Made by a program: the position numbers and the translations under genes | In this document: piece by piece, positions 51,342 to 60,119 of the stretch | Layout of the letters: every line of letters starts with the position of its first letter | Position numbering within the stretch: the first letter of the stretch is position 1 | Notes under the pieces: generated by a model | The model's database searches: none | What the model saw: the letters and a program-made list of their open reading frames with translations, nothing else | Told to the model about the DNA's origin: nothing | Origin: an uncultured Clostridia bacterium | GTDB lineage: Bacteria > Bacillota > Clostridia > Christensenellales > Borkfalkiaceae | Reading direction: 5' to 3' | Length of the DNA: 64,000 bases | Assembly: GCA_947624225.1 (NCBI GenBank) | Contig: CANQJF010000003.1 | Span: forward strand, 1-64,000

Positions 51342-51713
51342 TCAAGAAAAAATCACTTTTAAAAGCAACCCTATCGCCGCGGAGAGCAATCCGCAAACCC
51401 CCGCGAGCAATAGCCGCACGACCAGATCGCGCCGCCGCCTCACGTCCTCACGGCGAAATGCCAACCCCGCGGGACGCATGTGGATGACATACATCTTTTC
51501 CCCTTTCCGGTCGGAAAGGATCCATTCGAAATAGCCGTCGAGCTCCAACGAGCGCAAGGTGCGCTCCAATTTTTCCTCATCGAACTTTGCCCGTGCGGGA
51601 AGCATCTGCAAAAGTTCATAGGAGGAGACCAAAAACCTCTCCTTGCCCTGCGAGAGAAGAAAGACCGCCGCCATGACCTCGTTCTCCCGCCGCGAAAGCT
51701 GTGCACTGAACAT
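51342..51713 (-). CDS. Small winged-helix-like protein with C-terminal membrane helix (123 aa)
   Basis: The first 90 residues look like a helical/winged-helix unit (SRRENEVMAAVFLLSQGKERF ... LERTLRSLELDGYFEWILSDRKG, the latter a wing-like hairpin). A basic patch (RREDVRRRRDLVVR) leads into a final transmembrane helix, so the domain is on the cytoplasmic side. ATG 51711-51713 overlaps the stop of the upstream gene (TGATG). It shares layout with that gene's product, and both follow a polytopic membrane protein. No family recognised. Confidence 0.6.
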   Translation of the reverse strand: MFSAQLSRRENEVMAAVFLLSQGKERFLVSSYELLQMLPARAKFDEEKLERTLRSLELDGYFEWILSDRKGEKMYVIHMRPAGLAFRREDVRRRRDLVVRLLLAGVCGLLSAAIGLLLKVIFS

Positions 51714-52087
51714 CAGAGCAGGAGCGCAACGAGCCCCACGAGAAGCGCCGCCGCAAATCCGCCCGCGAGCGCCCCGAAAAAGGCGCCGAGCACCGTGTCC
51801 CTGCGGCCCCGTTCCCGTTCCGCATTTTCCCGACGGACACGCTCCAAGTAGCTCCGTCCCTCGGGCATGGTACGCACGCAATACGTCCCCTCGTCGGCAT
51901 AGCGGAGTTCTATGAGCCTCTTTTCTTCGAGCAGGGAGAGCGTCTTTCCAACGTCCTCCTTGGGCACGATCCTTGCGAGGTCGTCCTCTTCGATGATCTT
52001 GAAACCGCCGCCACGGCACGCCTCATTGACGGCTGCGAGCATGGCGCAAGCGTTTTCCTCTAACATAGCGCATAAAGTATGCGCCAT
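51713..52087 (-). CDS. Small winged-helix-like protein with C-terminal membrane helix (124 aa)
   Basis: Residues 1-75 contain a winged-helix-like pattern (IIEEDDLARIVPKEDVGKTLSLLEEKRLIELRYADEGTYCV) and the last 25 residues are a strongly hydrophobic helix (TVLGAFFGALAGGFAAALLVGLVALLL), separated by an Arg/Glu-rich linker. ATG 52085-52087 has AAAGGG. Translated together with the next small gene through a TGATG junction. Perhaps a membrane-tethered sensor or adaptor; no homologue recognised. Confidence 0.6.
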   Translation of the reverse strand: MAHTLCAMLEENACAMLAAVNEACRGGGFKIIEEDDLARIVPKEDVGKTLSLLEEKRLIELRYADEGTYCVRTMPEGRSYLERVRRENAERERGRRDTVLGAFFGALAGGFAAALLVGLVALLL

Positions 52088-52098
52088 TTACACCCTTT

Positions 52099-53196
52099 TC
52101 ATGCCAAGGGCATGGGAGTATAGAAAGGATTGGCATACAGCGCGCGGGCGAGCGGCGCCGAACTCAGCCACGCTTCGATGCTCTGGAACCAGCCGTCCAA
52201 CCCGGTGATGAAGTCGGCGACCGGTTGAAGCGATGCGCCGTTTTCGCCGAGCGTTTGCATGACCTGCTGCACGAACTGCGAGAGCACTCCCTGTGCAAGC
52301 GCCGCGACCGCGATATTCAACCCGATGACGATGGCGAGCATCACGATGAGGGAGAGCGCGCATCCAAAGACGGCATCGAGGGTCCCCCAAAAGTAGTCAT
52401 AGCGGATGTGCCGCATGAGTTTGACCATGAAGAAGCCCAGGATGCAACAGATGACAAAGAAGATGAGGAAGAGCACAAAGCCGATGATGGCCGTCCCGAT
52501 GATCTTGCCGACGGCCGGGGAGATGCCGGCAAAGCCCGCCGCGATCCCGTCTGCCATGCCCGAGAAGAAAGGCACGGCGAGCGCAAGATAGATGCCGAGC
52601 GCCAACGACCCGATGGAGAGGGCGAGCATGATCACGATGATGAACACCCGCCCGAAGCCCACGCGCCAACCGCCGCGCATTGCAAAGACGAAAACTGTCA
52701 CAAGGAGCAGATCGAGGGCGTGACGGGCCAAGAAATCCGTCCAGATGCCGAGTTCGAAGAAGCCGCCGACCGCATCCCAGACGGGAGAACCGTACAGCAC
52801 GAAGTAAATGAACGAGAGCGCCGCGCCGCCCAAAACGGCGACGATCATGAGGTAATCCCATAGCGCCGTTATCCCGCCGAGCAGTCTGTCCGTGACCTGC
52901 CATGCGGGGTGTGCGGGCATGCGTTTTTTGTGCATCGCGCCACGCAAGAGCGCCCCGCCCCCGACGATGAGGACCGTTGCTCCGATCAGAACAAGCAGCG
53001 AGAGCAATAAGCGCCAGAAAGGATCCGCCTTCGCGGGAAGAAGATCGAGTAGCGCCACGATGAGAAAGACGAGCGGGATCTGGTAGGAGAGCCAACTCAT
53101 CTGTGTGAATTTCCGAAAGACGCCATAGATCACGGAAGCAATGGCAAAGATGACCCCCACGACGATCAAGATGGTGATGATAGTTTCGGCCGGCAT
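52099..53196 (-). CDS. Polytopic membrane protein, CvpA-like pattern (365 aa)
   Basis: Eight or more hydrophobic helices, arranged as two halves, with R/K-rich turns after helices (VIYGVFRKFTQMSW, MRGGWRVGFGRVFI). This resembles the CvpA (colicin V production) pattern of a helix followed by xGfxRG, possibly duplicated. No catalytic residues stand out. ATG 53194-53196 with TTGGAGG. The gene follows glnS by 67 bp and precedes the two tethered winged-helix-like genes, suggesting one membrane-linked unit. Function unknown. Confidence 0.55.
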   Translation of the reverse strand: MPAETIITILIVVGVIFAIASVIYGVFRKFTQMSWLSYQIPLVFLIVALLDLLPAKADPFWRLLLSLLVLIGATVLIVGGGALLRGAMHKKRMPAHPAWQVTDRLLGGITALWDYLMIVAVLGGAALSFIYFVLYGSPVWDAVGGFFELGIWTDFLARHALDLLLVTVFVFAMRGGWRVGFGRVFIIVIMLALSIGSLALGIYLALAVPFFSGMADGIAAGFAGISPAVGKIIGTAIIGFVLFLIFFVICCILGFFMVKLMRHIRYDYFWGTLDAVFGCALSLIVMLAIVIGLNIAVAALAQGVLSQFVQQVMQTLGENGASLQPVADFITGLDGWFQSIEAWLSSAPLARALYANPFYTPMPLA

Positions 53197-53263
53197 ACGG
53201 TACCTCCAAAAATTTCTTAGCGGGAGCCCTCAGACATGCCCCCATCCGATGATGTCTATATTG

Positions 53264-54892
53264 CTATTTTGTCTCTTTATTGAAGTTATCTTTCAGCGAG
53301 ACGATCTCCGAGAGCACGAGTTTTCCGTTCTCGCGGAAAGCGCGGTAATATCCCGTGCGCATGAGCTGGTAGCTTCCCTCGTTTTCCATGAGATAAGGCT
53401 CGGCCTTGGCGTGGAAGATGTGCTCGCTGTTCAAATTCATGCGCTCGGAGAAATCCTGCCCCGCATAGTCGGCATCGCGCAAGAGGTGATCGTATTGGCG
53501 GAGTTCGGCGTCCGCGCATGTGGCCGCATTCACCCAATGCAGAACGCCTTTCGCCTTAATCCCGCTCGTGTCGTTTCCGCTGCGGCTCTCGGGGAAATAG
53601 GTGCACTTGACCTCCACCACCTCGCCGTTTTGATCTCTGACGGCCTCGTCGGCGCGGACGATGTAGGCGTTTTTGAGGCGGACATACCCCCCCAATTTCA
53701 GCCTGTGATACTTGGGAGGCGGGTCGAGGGAGAAGTCTGCGCGCTCGATATAGAGCGTCTTGGAGAACTTCACCTTGCGCGTGCCGGCGCCCTCGTCGAG
53801 CTGATTGATGTCGAAGTCGACGTCCTCCTCCCCCTCATAGTTGGTGACGGTGAGTTTGAGCGGCTCAACGACGGCCATGGCGCGGGGAGCATGCACATTG
53901 AGATAATCGCGGACAACGGCCTCGAAGTAGCCGATCTCGCACTCCGATTGTGCCTTTGCAACGCCGATGCGCGCGCAAAAATCCCGCACTGCTTCGGCGG
54001 GGATCCCGCGGTTGCGGATGCCCGCGAGGGTGGGCATGCGGGGGTCGTCCCAGCCGTGCACCGACCCGTCCTCGACGAGCTTCTTCAAATAGCGCTTGCT
54101 CATGACGAGATTGGTCACGTTGAGGCGGGCAAATTCGATCTGCCGCGGCTTGGGCGAGAACCCGAGATTGATCCCCACCCAATCGTAAAGCGGCCTGTGA
54201 TCTTCGAATTCCAGCGTGCACAGCGAGTGCGTCACGCCCTGCAAATAGTCGCAAATGGGGTGGGCATAGTCGTACATGGGGTAGATGCACCACTTGTCCC
54301 CCGTGCGGTGATGGGTGGCGCGGAGGATGCGGTAGATGACGGGATCGCGCATGTTGATGTTGGGCGAGGCCATGTCGATCTTGGCGCGCAAACACTTCTC
54401 CCCGTCGGCATATTTCCCCGCCCGCATTTCGCGGAAGAGCGTTAAGTTCTCCTCGGGGGGACGGTTGCGGTAGGGGCTCTCCTTGCCCGGCTCGGTGAGC
54501 GTGCCGCGCGTCTCGCGGATCTCGTCGGCCGAGAGGTCGCACACGAAAGCCTTGCCCTCGACGATGAGCTTTTCGGCGTATTCATAGATGGTATCGAAGA
54601 AGTCGGAGGCATAGACCTCCCTGTCCCACTTGTAGCCCAGCCACGAGATGTCGCGGCGGATGGCGTCGACGAACTCCGTCTTTTCCTTGGACGGATTGGT
54701 GTCGTCGAAGAAGAGATTGCACGTGCCGCCATACTTCTCGGCGGTGCCGAAGTTGACGAACATGCTCTTGGCATGCCCGATATGCAAATATCCGTTGGGT
54801 TCGGGCGGGAAGCGCGTCTTAACGCAAGAAACTTTCCCCGCCGCGAGGTCCTCATCGATAAATGCCTGGATAAAATTTTCCGCTTCCGCCAT
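53264..54892 (-). CDS. glnS: Glutaminyl-tRNA synthetase
   Basis: Charges tRNA-Gln directly with glutamine. Class I motifs are present: PEPNGYLHIGHAKS (HIGH) and VMSKRYLKK (the MSK/KMSKS loop). The C-terminal half is the two-barrel anticodon-binding domain. At 542 residues it is the usual length. ATG 54890-54892 with AAAGGAG is chosen; the ORF-track extension reads through the promoter. Direct GlnRS is not universal in Firmicutes, many of which use GatCAB instead, so acquisition by transfer in this lineage is likely. Confidence 0.96.
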   Translation of the reverse strand: MAEAENFIQAFIDEDLAAGKVSCVKTRFPPEPNGYLHIGHAKSMFVNFGTAEKYGGTCNLFFDDTNPSKEKTEFVDAIRRDISWLGYKWDREVYASDFFDTIYEYAEKLIVEGKAFVCDLSADEIRETRGTLTEPGKESPYRNRPPEENLTLFREMRAGKYADGEKCLRAKIDMASPNINMRDPVIYRILRATHHRTGDKWCIYPMYDYAHPICDYLQGVTHSLCTLEFEDHRPLYDWVGINLGFSPKPRQIEFARLNVTNLVMSKRYLKKLVEDGSVHGWDDPRMPTLAGIRNRGIPAEAVRDFCARIGVAKAQSECEIGYFEAVVRDYLNVHAPRAMAVVEPLKLTVTNYEGEEDVDFDINQLDEGAGTRKVKFSKTLYIERADFSLDPPPKYHRLKLGGYVRLKNAYIVRADEAVRDQNGEVVEVKCTYFPESRSGNDTSGIKAKGVLHWVNAATCADAELRQYDHLLRDADYAGQDFSERMNLNSEHIFHAKAEPYLMENEGSYQLMRTGYYRAFRENGKLVLSEIVSLKDNFNKETK

Positions 54893-54958
54893 GATAGTTT
54901 GCTCCTTTTCGGATGTTCTCCGGCGCGTATTCCCGAACGCACGCACGCTTTCGCAATA

Positions 54959-54967
54959 ATTATAGCA
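54959..54967 (-). promoter_or_regulatory. Extended -10 promoter of glnS
   Basis: TGCTATAAT on the minus strand, about 65 bases before the glnS ATG. The -35 region is poor, as is usual for extended -10 promoters. It is back-to-back with the PAP2 promoter, about 50 bp away. Confidence 0.6.
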
Positions 54968-55016
54968 TATCTCTTGAAAAAATGATAGTTTTTCAGAGGT
55001 ATTTTTTTGGAAATTG

Positions 55017-55025
55017 TGGTATAAT
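55017..55025 (+). promoter_or_regulatory. Extended -10 promoter predicting a leaderless PAP2 mRNA
   Basis: TGGTATAAT with no clear -35 box. The end of the -10 hexamer (55025) is seven bases before 55032, the A of the ATG, so transcription should start at the start codon. There is no Shine-Dalgarno sequence in the seven bases between. Confidence 0.65.
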
Positions 55026-55031
55026 CGGAAT

Positions 55032-55883
55032 ATGGAACAAGTTATTTTACAATTTTTCGAAGGTTTGCGCTGCGACGCGCTCACCTATGTGCTGGGATTC
55101 TTCTCGTTCTTGGGGGAGGGGATCACCGTGGGCGCCGTGATCCTGCTCCTGTATTGGCTCATCGGCGGCAGAACGGGCGAACAGCTCCTCTACACCGTTT
55201 TGACCTCCGCGGCGACCAATGCGCTGGCGAAAGAGGCGGTGCACCGGACACGGCCGTATGCGGCGGGCGTCGTCTCGCGGCTGGATGTGGACACACCCCT
55301 CTTCTCGACGCGCGACCTCGGCGATGCGCTCTCCTTTCCGAGCGGGCACGCCATGACTTCCACCGCCGCGTGGTCGGCGGGCGCGATGAAAGCAAAGCGG
55401 TGGTGGGTCTGGGTCATCGCCGTGCTTCTCATTGCCACGATCTGCTGCTCCCGCCTCTACTTCGGCGTGCACTACCCCACCGATCTGCTCGCGGGCATCC
55501 TCTTCGGGTTGCTCATCGCCCTCTTCTGGCAATTGGTGTTCAAGGAGCTCTATGCCTACCGCCAATTCTTTTTGATGGCCATTGCGCTTGTGTGCCTCGT
55601 CATGCTCCCTATGGCGCCCTCCTCGGACTATGTCCACATGACGGCACTCCTCTCGGGCGGGGCGTTCTTCCTGCCGCTCGTCTCCTTTTTGAAATACGAT
55701 GTGCCCAAGAGCTTCAAACGGCGGCTGTGGCGCATCCCCGTCGGGCTCGTCTGCGTCGGCGTCGTGTTTGCCGCCACCTACTTCCTCCCCGAGGGATCCG
55801 GGTATTCCCTGCTCAAATGGTTTTTGCTCGTCGGAGCCGGCACGTTCGTCGCCGCCTGCTTCTTTAAACTGCTGAAAATCTGA
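55032..55883 (+). CDS. PAP2-family membrane phosphatase (283 aa)
   Basis: An integral membrane phosphatase of the PAP2 superfamily with about seven helices. The three-part active site is intact: KEAVHRTRP, SFPSGHAM and SRLYFGVHYPTD, with the catalytic His pair facing the outside. Such enzymes dephosphorylate undecaprenyl pyrophosphate or phosphatidate/phosphatidylglycerol phosphate. ATG 55032 is the true start; the ORF-track start at TTG 55014 lies upstream of the -10 box. A strong terminator follows. Confidence 0.9.
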   Translation: MEQVILQFFEGLRCDALTYVLGFFSFLGEGITVGAVILLLYWLIGGRTGEQLLYTVLTSAATNALAKEAVHRTRPYAAGVVSRLDVDTPLFSTRDLGDALSFPSGHAMTSTAAWSAGAMKAKRWWVWVIAVLLIATICCSRLYFGVHYPTDLLAGILFGLLIALFWQLVFKELYAYRQFFLMAIALVCLVMLPMAPSSDYVHMTALLSGGAFFLPLVSFLKYDVPKSFKRRLWRIPVGLVCVGVVFAATYFLPEGSGYSLLKWFLLVGAGTFVAACFFKLLKI

Positions 55884-55899
55884 TCTTTGCGGAAATCTA

Positions 55900-55944
55900 A
55901 AAGGCCCGCGCCCCGCTCGATGAGCGGGGCGCGGGCCTTTTTTT
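55900..55944. terminator. Very strong bidirectional terminator
   Basis: A 19-bp perfect stem, AAAGGCCCGCGCCCCGCTC with its complement, around a three-base loop, followed by seven T on the plus strand and TTTT on the minus strand. It ends the PAP2 gene and the convergent upp/pyr gene cluster. Confidence 0.95.
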
Positions 55945-55987
55945 AACGCTATATCTCGGACATGGGTCCCCCCATTTTCCGTGAAAC

Positions 55988-56626
55988 TCACTTGGTGCCG
56001 AAGAGGCGGTCGCCCGCGTCGCCGAGGCCGGGTAGGATGTATCCGTGCTCGTTGAGGCACCTGTCGAGCGTGGAGGCGAACACGCGGACGTCGGGGTGCG
56101 CCGCAACCAGCCGCTCGATGCCCTCGGGTGCGGCAATGATGCACATCATGGTGATGTCCTTTACGCCCCGCTTTTTGAGCGCGGAGATGGCGTCCGCAGC
56201 CGAGCCGCCCGTCGCGAGCATGGGATCCACGACAAAGACTTTCTTCTCCTCGATCCCGTCGGGCAACTTGCAGTAATATTCCTGCGGTTGGAGCGTCTTT
56301 TCGTCGCGGTACATGCCGATGTGCCCCACGCGCGCCGTGGGAAGAACGCGGTGCACGCCGTTGACCATGCCGAGGCCCGCGCGCAAGATGGGCACGATGG
56401 CCACGCTCTCCTCGGGGACGCGGTATTGCACCGTCCTTTCGAGCGGGGTCTCCACTTCCACGGGGATGAGGTCCACATCTTTCATGGCCTCATAGGTCAT
56501 GATGGTGGTGATCTCCTCGATCAGCTCGCGGAATTCTTTCATGCCCGTGTTTTTATCGCGCAAAATGGATACCTTATGCTTGATGAGCGGATGGTCGAAC
56601 ACAAACACATTGGGATACTGTTTCAT
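55988..56626 (-). CDS. upp: Uracil phosphoribosyltransferase
   Basis: Makes UMP from uracil and PRPP (salvage). 212 residues. The PRPP loop is [17 protein letters not shown], and the C-terminal [18 protein letters not shown] is the uracil-binding signature. ATG 56624-56626 has AAGGAG. Last gene of the pyrimidine cluster, 45 bp downstream of the asparaginase gene. Confidence 0.97.
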   Translation of the reverse strand: MKQYPNVFVFDHPLIKHKVSILRDKNTGMKEFRELIEEITTIMTYEAMKDVDLIPVEVETPLERTVQYRVPEESVAIVPILRAGLGMVNGVHRVLPTARVGHIGMYRDEKTLQPQEYYCKLPDGIEEKKVFVVDPMLATGGSAADAISALKKRGVKDITMMCIIAAPEGIERLVAAHPDVRVFASTLDRCLNEHGYILPGLGDAGDRLFGTK

Positions 56627-56671
56627 AGATTGTCTCCTTCGCAATATTTTTTTGCCGTTCAAAGGCCATGA

Positions 56672-57652
56672 TCACAAAATATCGTGCATGATGGGCTCAT
56701 AGAAGAGTCCCTCGATGTCCTCGTCCCCCGCAAAGGGTAGGATCCACATCAGTTTGCAGACGGCGGATTCGAGCGTCATGCTGCGCGCTTCGAGCACGCG
56801 GCCGAGCTCCTTTAAGCGGTTGCCCACTTCGTATTTGTCGAGAGCGCTCCCCTCGCGCTCCACTTGGGTCGTGAATACCACCGTCTTTCCCATCTGCAAA
56901 AAGAATTGCAGGCGTTCCTCCCAGCCGCCATAGGCGGGGAGCCCGCCCGTGCCGAACGACTCGATGACGAGCGCACTGCAATGGCCGTCTAAGTAGTCGA
57001 AGATGTCCGAAGAGAGCCCGGGGATGAGTTTCAACACGACCACGTCCTCGTCGAGCGCGCGGTAAAACCGCGGTCCGGCGGGCTTGGGCTCGCGAATGTA
57101 GTAAAATGGCTTGCCGTCGCGCATGATGGCCGTATCCGGGAAATCGATGCTCGAAAAGGCATTGTAGCTCCGCGTGCGCGTTTTCTTGGCCCGCGTGCCG
57201 AGGATGACGTTGCCGTCAAACACGACGTGCACCCCCGACGCCCCGTCGTCGGCACAAAAGGCGAACGCATCCGCGAGATTCCTGCGCGCATCCGTATCGC
57301 GCAAATATACCGACTTTTGAGAACCCGTGAGAACGATGGGCTTGGGGCTGTCCTGCACGAGATAGGAGAGCGCGGCGGCGGTATACGCCATGGTGTCGGT
57401 GCCGTGAGTGATCACAAAGCCGTCGAAGTCCGCATAGCGCTCCTCAATGACGCGCGCGATCTCCAACCAATGCGCGGGACAGACGTTGGTGGAATCGAGA
57501 TTGAAAGGCTGGACTTCATCCACGCGGGCGATCTCCCCCAGCTCGGGGACATAGGAGAGGAGCTCGGCCGGCGTAATGGAGGGCGCGAGGCCGTTTTTGG
57601 TGGGTTTGGAGGCGATGGTGCCCCCCGTCGCGATCAAGAGAATTCGTTTCAT
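56672..57652 (-). CDS. ansA: L-asparaginase, type I (cytosolic)
   Basis: Hydrolyses asparagine to aspartate and ammonia. The two catalytic Thr are in LIATGGTIASK (N-terminal) and VITHGTDTMAYTA, with the Lys of GSQKS and downstream Asp completing the site. 326 residues with no signal peptide: the low-affinity cytosolic type. ATG 57650-57652 fits the family; the ORF-track extension is not conserved. Its place after pyrE is unusual and could supply aspartate, the substrate of PyrB. Confidence 0.93.
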   Translation of the reverse strand: MKRILLIATGGTIASKPTKNGLAPSITPAELLSYVPELGEIARVDEVQPFNLDSTNVCPAHWLEIARVIEERYADFDGFVITHGTDTMAYTAAALSYLVQDSPKPIVLTGSQKSVYLRDTDARRNLADAFAFCADDGASGVHVVFDGNVILGTRAKKTRTRSYNAFSSIDFPDTAIMRDGKPFYYIREPKPAGPRFYRALDEDVVVLKLIPGLSSDIFDYLDGHCSALVIESFGTGGLPAYGGWEERLQFFLQMGKTVVFTTQVEREGSALDKYEVGNRLKELGRVLEARSMTLESAVCKLMWILPFAGDEDIEGLFYEPIMHDIL

Positions 57653-57706
57653 ATTCCGTCCCGTCCGCACGCTTGCGGTGCGCCGTGTTTTGCGCAATGC
57701 CGTGCG

Positions 57707-58354
57707 CTATGCGCCATACTTTGCGCGATATTCTTTCATGGCGGAGAGAGATTCCCTCCCCCCGATGATCCCGTTTTCGATGGCCGCGATGATGTCACGC
57801 ATGGTCACGATGGAGTAAACGGGAATGCCGTATTCTTCGTAAGCCTCGCGGACCGCCGAGCGTTCCCCCGTGCCCCGTTCCTCGCGGTCCACGGAGATGA
57901 GCACGGCCGCGACATGCACATCCGCCTCGCCGGTGAGCTTGGGAAGAATTTCTCTGAGCGCCTTGCCCGAGGTCATCACGTCCTCGACGATGCAGACGCT
58001 GTCGCCGTCGGTAAGTGGCTGACCCACGAACATGCCCCCCTCGCCGTGGTCCTTGGCCTCTTTCCTGTCGAAGCAGAACCCGACGTCCCTGCCGCGCTGT
58101 GCAAGCGCGATGCTCGTGGCGACGGCGAGCGGGATACCCTTGTAGGCGGGCCCGACGAGCGTTTCGGCTTGAATGCCGTGCTCCAAAAAGCACTCCGCAT
58201 AATACCCGCCGAGCCGCGCGATCTGATCGCCCGTGCGGTATTTTCCCGTGTTGATGAAGTACGGCGCAACTCTTCCGCTCTTTAAGGTAAACTCTCCAAA
58301 GAGCAGCACGCCGCTCTCCGCCATAAACTTGATGAATTCCTCTTTATACGTCAT
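57707..58354 (-). CDS. pyrE: Orotate phosphoribosyltransferase
   Basis: Converts orotate and PRPP to OMP, the fifth step of UMP synthesis. 215 residues with the PRPP-binding motif VCIVEDVMTSGKAL and the flexible loop RKEAKDHGEGG. ATG start with 12 bp to the end of pyrD. Part of the pyrB-C-F-K-D-E cluster. Confidence 0.97.
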   Translation of the reverse strand: MTYKEEFIKFMAESGVLLFGEFTLKSGRVAPYFINTGKYRTGDQIARLGGYYAECFLEHGIQAETLVGPAYKGIPLAVATSIALAQRGRDVGFCFDRKEAKDHGEGGMFVGQPLTDGDSVCIVEDVMTSGKALREILPKLTGEADVHVAAVLISVDREERGTGERSAVREAYEEYGIPVYSIVTMRDIIAAIENGIIGGRESLSAMKEYRAKYGA

Positions 58355-58366
58355 ATGTCCCTCGCT

Positions 58367-59287
58367 TCAATTCATGGTCAAGGTGCCCGTGAGGTCGCGC
58401 ACGCGCTCCACGCCGTGGAGCGCGTGCGCGACCTCACACCACTTCCCCAGCCCCGCGATGATCTTGGGGCACGCGAGCGCATCAGTGAAATTTTGCGTGC
58501 CCACCTGCACGGCGACCGCACCGGCCATCAAAAATTCCACCGCATCCTCGGCGCACGTGATGCCGCCCATGCCGATGACGGGGATGCCCACCGCGTGGCT
58601 CGCCTCATACACCATGCGCACGGCAATGGGCTTGACGCCCGCACCGGAGACGCCGCCCGTGTTGTTGGCGAGGATGGGCCGCCGCCGCTCAATGTCGATG
58701 GCGAGGCCCGTCAGCGTGTTGATGAGCGACAGACCGTCCGCTCCCCCCGCCTCGGCCGCGCGCGCGTTCTCGGCGATGCTCTCCGCGTTGGGGGAGAGCT
58801 TTACGATGAGTGGTGTCTTTTTTAATGCCGTCTTTGAGACATGGGTGACCTCTTTCACGTCTTGCGGTCGGATCCCAAAGGCCATGCCGCCGCACTTTAC
58901 GTTGGGACAGGAGATGTTGAGCTCCACGAGATCGACGAGCCCGTCCAGACGGGCGCAAATTTCGCCGTAATCGGAGAGCGTCGCCCCCGCAACGTTGGCG
59001 ATGACCTTCGTCTTGCCTCTCAGCCACGCCAAATCGTGCTCGATGAAATGCTTTACTCCGGGATTTTGCAGCCCCACGGCATTCAGGATGACGCCGCGGC
59101 TCTCCGCGATGCGGGGAGTGGGATTCCCGAGGCGGGGCTCCAACGTGAGCCCCTTGGTCGCCACCGCGCCGAGGCAGGAGATATCGTAAATCTCGTCGAA
59201 CTCGCGCCCGAAGCCAAAGGTGCCCGAGGCGGGGATCACGGGATTTTTGAGCTCCACCCCGCAGATGTTTACATGTAGATCGGCCAT
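58367..59287 (-). CDS. pyrD: Dihydroorotate dehydrogenase B, catalytic subunit
   Basis: Oxidises dihydroorotate to orotate with FMN; class 1B needs PyrK. The active-site Cys is in NISCPNVKCGG. FMN contacts include NNTGGVSGAGVKP and GMGGITCAEDAVEF. 306 residues. The last 20 codons are built on a 49-bp perfect palindrome that still encodes the usual GVERVRDLTGTL tail, but the preceding EVAHALH looks extended by a few residues compared with relatives. The pyrK stop is 79 bp upstream. Confidence 0.96.
   Translation of the reverse strand: MADLHVNICGVELKNPVIPASGTFGFGREFDEIYDISCLGAVATKGLTLEPRLGNPTPRIAESRGVILNAVGLQNPGVKHFIEHDLAWLRGKTKVIANVAGATLSDYGEICARLDGLVDLVELNISCPNVKCGGMAFGIRPQDVKEVTHVSKTALKKTPLIVKLSPNAESIAENARAAEAGGADGLSLINTLTGLAIDIERRRPILANNTGGVSGAGVKPIAVRMVYEASHAVGIPVIGMGGITCAEDAVEFLMAGAVAVQVGTQNFTDALACPKIIAGLGKWCEVAHALHGVERVRDLTGTLTMN
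58389..58437. repeat. 49-bp perfect palindrome inside the pyrD 3' end
   Basis: Two 24-base arms (GTGAGGTCGCGCACGCGCTC... and its exact complement) with a single central base. It is fully coding. It could fold into a very stable hairpin in the mRNA just before the stop codon and affect decay or read-through into pyrE. Confidence 0.9.
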
Positions 59288-59366
59288 GTCGATGTTCCCT
59301 TACAAACGCACTGTTCCGCCGCGCAGTCCCGCCCGGCGGGATAAATTTCCGTCTCGGACAGAACGC

Positions 59367-60119
59367 TCAAAGCTCTATTTCATCCAACCGAAAGACGGGA
59401 CCATCCCTGCAAACGCGGGCATGGATGCCGTCTTTTTTGTCACAGACGCACACGAGGCAGGCGCCGATCCCGCACGCCATGCGCTCTTCGAGGGAGACAT
59501 AGACGGGGATATCGCGGCCCTCCGTTGCGCGCTTCAAGGCGCGGAGCATGGGCGTCGGCCCGCATGCGAGCACGGCATCCGGCCGCACGTCGTCGATGTC
59601 CGCAAGAAATGCCTGCACCGCCGTTCCCCTCACACCGCACGAACCGTCGTCTGTGCAGAGAACGAGCTTCTCGCCGCACTCCAACTCATGGGAAAGGCAG
59701 ACCGCCTCGCGGTTCCGAAAGCCCATGTATGAAAAAAGCTGTTTTTGGTTTTGAAATTCCCGAAGCGCCGCAATGAGCGGAAACACGCCGACACCGCCGC
59801 CCACCAAAGCGATCCGCTTCTCCTCGGGCTTCAAACAAAATCCGTTGCCGAGCGGCAGGGTGACAGAAATGCGCTCTCCCGCACTGTGTTCCTCGGCCAG
59901 CGCCCTCGTTCCCGCCCCCCTCACTTGGTAGCAGACGGTGATCCGCTCCTCCTCGGCCTTGCAGACGGCGAGCGGCCTCTTCAACGGAAACCCCGGCACA
60001 CCGACCATGCAAAATTGCCCGCAGCGGACGGCCACCCTCTCCTGGATGGCAAACATGAGGGAATAGATGCCCGGCGCGATGGGCTTATTTTCCAAAATCA
60101 GGGCGTCGAACTCAGGCAT
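59367..60119 (-). CDS. pyrK: Dihydroorotate dehydrogenase B, electron transfer subunit
   Basis: Carries electrons from PyrD to NAD through FAD and a 2Fe-2S cluster. The cluster Cys are in MACGIGACLVCVCDKKDG plus a later Cys (ARVCRDGPVF). KRPLAVC is the FAD-binding pattern, and LVGGGVGVFPLIA binds the nucleotide. ATG 60117-60119 lies inside the end of pyrF (8-base overlap), so the two are coupled. 250 residues. Confidence 0.95.
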   Translation of the reverse strand: MPEFDALILENKPIAPGIYSLMFAIQERVAVRCGQFCMVGVPGFPLKRPLAVCKAEEERITVCYQVRGAGTRALAEEHSAGERISVTLPLGNGFCLKPEEKRIALVGGGVGVFPLIAALREFQNQKQLFSYMGFRNREAVCLSHELECGEKLVLCTDDGSCGVRGTAVQAFLADIDDVRPDAVLACGPTPMLRALKRATEGRDIPVYVSLEERMACGIGACLVCVCDKKDGIHARVCRDGPVFRLDEIEL

